Shown here piece after piece: positions 18,801 through 21,012 of a DNA stretch of 21,012 nt. Origin of the DNA: CAZTTG01 sp964615935 (GTDB lineage: Bacteria > Planctomycetota > UBA1135 > GCA-002686595). The notes beneath the pieces are model-generated. The model made no database searches. It was not told the DNA's origin and saw nothing but the letters and a program-made list of their open reading frames with translations. Both the position numbers and the translations under genes were made by a program. The DNA lies in assembly GCA_964615935.1 (NCBI GenBank), contig CAZTTG010000104.1:1-21012 (forward strand), in the 5' to 3' direction. Positions within the stretch are counted from its first letter, which is position 1; the number at the start of each line of letters is the position of its first letter.

Positions 18801-19498
18801 TGAACCTCCTGGACCTGGAGGGGACGCTGGAGGGTGGGGTGGTGCGGGGCCTTCGCGGTCAGCGGGCGCGGACCGGCCCGGTCTTCTCCATCGACCTGGA
18901 GCCGCCCTATCGCTTCGAGCTGGCGGGAACGCTGGAGGGGGTGGACGTCAAGGGCCTCCTGGAGGGGGTCTTCGAGTCCAACGTCGAGGACCGCGGCCGC
19001 CTCAGCTCCGACCTGCGACTGGCCGGCAGCCTGGAGGCGGTCTCCGATCTGCGGGGCAGCGGCACGATCGAGGTCCAGAACGCGCGCCTGTGGTCGATCC
19101 CGGTGATGCGGGAGATCTTCTCGCGGCTGGGCTTCGACGGCACGGCGGTCTTCGACAGCGTCTTCACCCGCTTCGAGCTGGAAGAGGGCGTGATCCGCAT
19201 GGACGACGTGATCGTCACCAGCCCCCTCCTTCACCTTGTGGGGGGCGGCAGCCTGGACCTGGACGGCAGCCTCAGCTACGAGCTGCAGGTGCGCTACGAT
19301 CTGGTCGACAAGCTGCCCGCCCTGAACCGGCTCCTCTACTGGGTGCAGAACAACCTGCTGGCGCTCTCGGTGCGCGGCGACATGTCGCGCCCCCAGGTGC
19401 TCATGCGCGGGCTCCTCTCCTTCCTGCGCAATCCCCCCGCCGACCGCTCGCGCGACCTCCCCCTGCCGCGACTGACCCCCCTGCCGGAGCGATTCTGA
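15800..19498 (+). CDS. AsmA-like / YhdP-type envelope protein
   Basis: The product has 1232 residues. One N-terminal membrane helix (about 6-29) anchors a long chain of amphipathic beta strands in the periplasm. The opening LAIERARLRWFEPSLELEGV resembles the start of AsmA-family proteins. The C-terminal part (about 1000-1210) resembles the AsmA-like C-terminal domain, with GSGTIEVQNARLWSIPVMRE, FTRFELEEGVIRMDDVIVTS and LVGGGSLDLDGSLSYELQV, then hydrophobic LLYWVQNNLLALSVRGD. Known relatives (AsmA, TamB, YhdP) are bridge-like proteins implicated in moving phospholipids between the inner and outer membranes. The middle (300-950) is diverged and I recognise no separate domain. It overlaps alr by four bases, so the two are probably co-translated. 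The exact subfamily is not certain, but membrane anchor, length and C-terminal pattern all agree. Confidence 0.83.
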   Translation: MRFLASILRLLIRTTALVLALAAAALFAAERSGTLARVVRDRLAGALGELGQGLAIERARLRWFEPSLELEGVSLRTGGELLTLERVRAVLAFDGLASPSLKRIEAAGGRLRWTAELVEAAKGVRSWEKGDPDPQRKQRWPAISLTGLDVEMVHPELGLLPFGRLGFSFEPDRDSGPALLGHLEPALASDPGAGLELRGHLSDAAELVVEGWARDLRLEVGSLPADGLLGGLHSLDPKLDLSLLAMARIDLESGAPSSMILRAALTNGSLQPPGTAYPVEEIRLDVEAHYGPPTGREGSARVEGAVRGRATWNGCPLEAGGLLGRSAGPDEFLRAWMRAARLPLDEETRLALAADEELGRALDSVLPEGTLDLLLGLRLQRDRSLRRPELLADVLIEGDARVTYQGWLKRRTGLRSGFPVPIEGIRGRVVARVDPLRERGTLVGLVGIVGRQAAPPGEPGAEVSIDGVLLSGRRGHPGEQGLEQIEVRFEGATGGPALGRGFEGLRGAEWVWDAFAPEGGSMSGRCRIARTEHSPRSTTHVVAHLDGVDARWRKLPVPILGASGQVEYVEDARGETGVRFRAEGRLSTAESVSVIGRVQSPGTGDNRPGVENQLICVEAAFGDMSLRGDDVEILARTLEGVRGTLDEIAPTGKADARVRMVQRSPQHPSDYEVELWPRQVRLQPRDFPVPASNVRGRFLVAHRDPGKGASGVSASTDLRALPLVGQWTGGSQVAVMGFFPDAEESTLEITAAGVRTDDRNLLAAVANSVGRDRSAPADLGGLSLDGRVDFTGQIRIPSGSGAEEAASESTFRARLRRNNLFVDRERPTLREIEGSIDLGSEGLFGRRLDAVVGSSPIELEDTRFAVGEGGGWSLTTDLLAKDYPLDREHLEIFLDPETLDSLLEELHWRGRVDVQESRLEVTGLPGGRRSVAFRGDLLLGDMSMELGLPLHVRSAALRLHSMVWEKGQVRAWAEMDGLFGEIADRRLEDARLMMTYVHPHLNLLDLEGTLEGGVVRGLRGQRARTGPVFSIDLEPPYRFELAGTLEGVDVKGLLEGVFESNVEDRGRLSSDLRLAGSLEAVSDLRGSGTIEVQNARLWSIPVMREIFSRLGFDGTAVFDSVFTRFELEEGVIRMDDVIVTSPLLHLVGGGSLDLDGSLSYELQVRYDLVDKLPALNRLLYWVQNNLLALSVRGDMSRPQVLMRGLLSFLRNPPADRSRDLPLPRLTPLPERF

Positions 19499-19620
19499 GT
19501 CCCGCCCCTGGGCCTGGATTTCGCGAAACGCCCCCCGCAGTCCGGGAGCTTCGGTTGTAATGACCTGAGGCTCGACCGCTGGCGTGTGATCCCCCGTATC
19601 TCTGAGAACGCGGCAATACC
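19499..19620. other. Intergenic gap before the secreted protein gene
   Basis: These 122 bases follow the AsmA-like stop. I see no terminator hairpin, no convincing promoter and no strong Shine-Dalgarno sequence before ATG 19621. Composition begins to shift toward lower GC here. Confidence 0.4.
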
Positions 19621-20820
19621 ATGTCAAGGGCGCTTCGAAGGACGGCCGTGCTGCTGGCTTGTCTCCTCGTGCATCTGTGCGTCATGCCCGGTCCGTCGTC
19701 AGGGCAGGAGATGGACCCCAGTCGCCTCTACCCAATCACTGCGCCCATTCGGGATGCGGGCACTTTCCACTACACCACGCAGACGTGGACTACTCGCCCC
19801 GAACGGAGCTCGAGCAAGACCACTGTGTACAACAACACGTGTACCTGGCACGGTGGGCTGGCTTACTTCGCAATGGAGCACTGCGAGGAGATCTACGATG
19901 ATGGTCGCATTCCCAGCCCGAGCGATCCGTACGCGCCAATGGGAGCTACGCAAGACAATCTCATCAGCTCCTACCAGGTGTGCTACTGTACGTTTCATTT
20001 GCCGGGCACGACGGACTTTTCGTTCGGCTTCTACGACAATCTCGGCGGCAATTGCGCCGGCGGCGTGCCTCCATCCCCGCCTGCCCCACCTGCGAACGGC
20101 GCCGTGGCCTACCATACGTTTCCGGGGACACTGCCCGGTTGTGGTAGTGCGACCATCGCTTGCTGGATTGTGACGATAGACCTCAGCGGAGGAAGTGAGT
20201 TCTGCCTTGCGAGTGATGGAGATGGCGACTTTGATGATGACCCTTCCCAGGACAATTTCACCTGGCTCTTCCAGCACAACATGCCCAGCTGGCAAACTGG
20301 GGGACTTCGAACCGGCCCCCTGCAAGCTGCAGAGCCAGTGTTGGCCACCTTCGGTTCTTGCACATATGACATACCGTGCGGTAGCGACCCCAGCTGGGGT
20401 CATCCTTGCGGAACAGGCCTGGGCAGCCATGACGGTCTGTGGGTGAACGTCGACGGCAGCCAAGTCGGTGGCCCCCCGGGCGTTGCTTGCCCCCAGGGGT
20501 CCAGCAGTGGCTCCAACTGCTATTCGTTTGGCGGGTGGCCGAGCAGCCCCTGGGGGAGTATCTGGCTTGAGCTCAGAAGCTCGAGCACTTGCAGCGGCGC
20601 CTCCTTCGAGCTCTACTGCACGGGAAAGCTCAATTCCCATGGCTGCGAGCCCTATCTGACGGCAACCGGAGTGCCTGACGCCTCGGCGCAGAACGGATTC
20701 GTCGTAGCCGCCAATGACGTTGTGAGGAACAAGTTCGGCATTTCGTTCTGGGGCGACACGCCTCAGAGTCTGCCGTTCCACAATGGCACGCTTTGCGTTT
20801 TCCCCCGCTCAGGCGCGTGA
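19621..20820 (+). CDS. Secreted cysteine-rich protein of unknown function, ending at a frameshift
   Basis: The open frame encodes 399 residues. A signal peptide (basic MSRALRR, hydrophobic 8-23, likely cleavage after SSG at 26-28) sends it out of the cytoplasm. The mature part holds 17 cysteines and many Gly, Ser, Pro, Trp and aromatic residues, suggesting a disulfide-stabilised extracellular protein. An Asp-rich patch (DGDGDFDDDP, 199-208) could bind calcium. From residue 333 a module begins with CTGKLNSHGCEPYLTATG, then AANDVVRNKFGISFWGD and FHNGTLCV. From memory, similar modules occur at the ends of large secreted planctomycete proteins, but I can name no function. The frame stops at 20818 while the rest of the module continues one frame back, so this is probably a truncated reading of a longer gene. 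Codon use and GC are less extreme than in its neighbours. Confidence 0.7.
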   Translation: MSRALRRTAVLLACLLVHLCVMPGPSSGQEMDPSRLYPITAPIRDAGTFHYTTQTWTTRPERSSSKTTVYNNTCTWHGGLAYFAMEHCEEIYDDGRIPSPSDPYAPMGATQDNLISSYQVCYCTFHLPGTTDFSFGFYDNLGGNCAGGVPPSPPAPPANGAVAYHTFPGTLPGCGSATIACWIVTIDLSGGSEFCLASDGDGDFDDDPSQDNFTWLFQHNMPSWQTGGLRTGPLQAAEPVLATFGSCTYDIPCGSDPSWGHPCGTGLGSHDGLWVNVDGSQVGGPPGVACPQGSSSGSNCYSFGGWPSSPWGSIWLELRSSSTCSGASFELYCTGKLNSHGCEPYLTATGVPDASAQNGFVVAANDVVRNKFGISFWGDTPQSLPFHNGTLCVFPRSGA

Positions 20821-21012
20821 ACCCGCCCCTTCATTCCGGGAGTGGATTCTCAGATTGCCATGGCGGCATGAACGCTGGTCAGTTGGTCTTCGACTACAAC
20901 ACCATCGCATACGGCGATCCCGGCATCGGCCCCGGCCAGAGCATCTATGCGCAGGTCTGGTACCGCGATCCCGCCATCGATCCATTTGGCGATGGGTTCA
21001 CCGATGCCATTG
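20802..21012 (+). CDS. Frameshifted continuation of the secreted protein, cut by the window edge
   Basis: Read in the -1 frame from CCC at 20802, about 70 codons stay open to the window end. They begin PPLRRVNPPLHSGSGFSDCH and include VFDYNTIAYGDPGIGPGQS, YAQVWYRDP and GFTDAI. Joined to the preceding residues (GTLCVF) this gives the GTLCV-PPLRR passage expected of the module, so it is the missing C-terminal half rather than a separate gene. It has no start codon or ribosome binding site of its own near 20802. The break falls on TTTTCCCCC (20798-20806), where one missing T or C would restore the frame. A sequencing indel, true mutation and -1 ribosomal slippage are all possible. The true end lies beyond the window. 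Confidence 0.75.

Noticed and set aside
15638..19627. A long minus-strand open frame antisense to the AsmA-like gene, and a second long plus-strand frame overlapping it
   Set aside because: The AsmA-like frame has a signal anchor, family-like ends and a natural coupled start; the others are compositional artefacts without motifs.

Overview
The window is a very GC-rich stretch of bacterial chromosome, densely coding and with strong G/C third-position bias. The two best placement clues are a BamD-like and an LptE-like lipoprotein, which imply a Gram-negative envelope with an LPS-type outer membrane, and a cysteine-rich secreted protein at the right end. From memory, that protein's C-terminal module resembles repeats in large secreted proteins of Planctomycetota. 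Planctomycetota or a related diderm phylum is therefore my best guess. No tRNA, rRNA, CRISPR array, insertion sequence or integrase was seen.

Layout. (1) 102-881, minus: a two-domain ECF-type sigma factor, divergent from the next block across a 315-base spacer. (2) About 1197-12779, plus: a compact nine-gene run, CorC-like CBS protein, recO, BamD-like TPR lipoprotein, lptE, ftsH, folP, a diadenylate cyclase fused to a YbbR/CdaR-type region, glmM and tsaB. Most junctions are 4-base stop/start overlaps or short gaps, so it reads as one or two housekeeping operons joining outer-membrane assembly, membrane proteolysis, folate, c-di-AMP, amino-sugar and tRNA-modification functions. (3) 12821-14301, minus: a membrane-anchored endonuclease/exonuclease/phosphatase-fold protein and a 79-residue bacterial histone with a very basic N-terminal tail, preceded by a good sigma70-type promoter. 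(4) 14541-19498, plus: alanine racemase overlapping by four bases a 1232-residue AsmA-like protein. (5) 19621 to the right edge, plus: a secreted, cysteine-rich protein of visibly different composition, whose conserved C-terminal module continues in the -1 frame after a T4C5 run, giving a frameshift at about 20800.

The items most worth a second look are the tailed histone, the cyclase-YbbR fusion in front of glmM, the hairpin that hides the tsaB ribosome binding site (with a probable CTG start), and the frameshift in the last gene. The large open frames antisense to the main genes are treated as composition artefacts.
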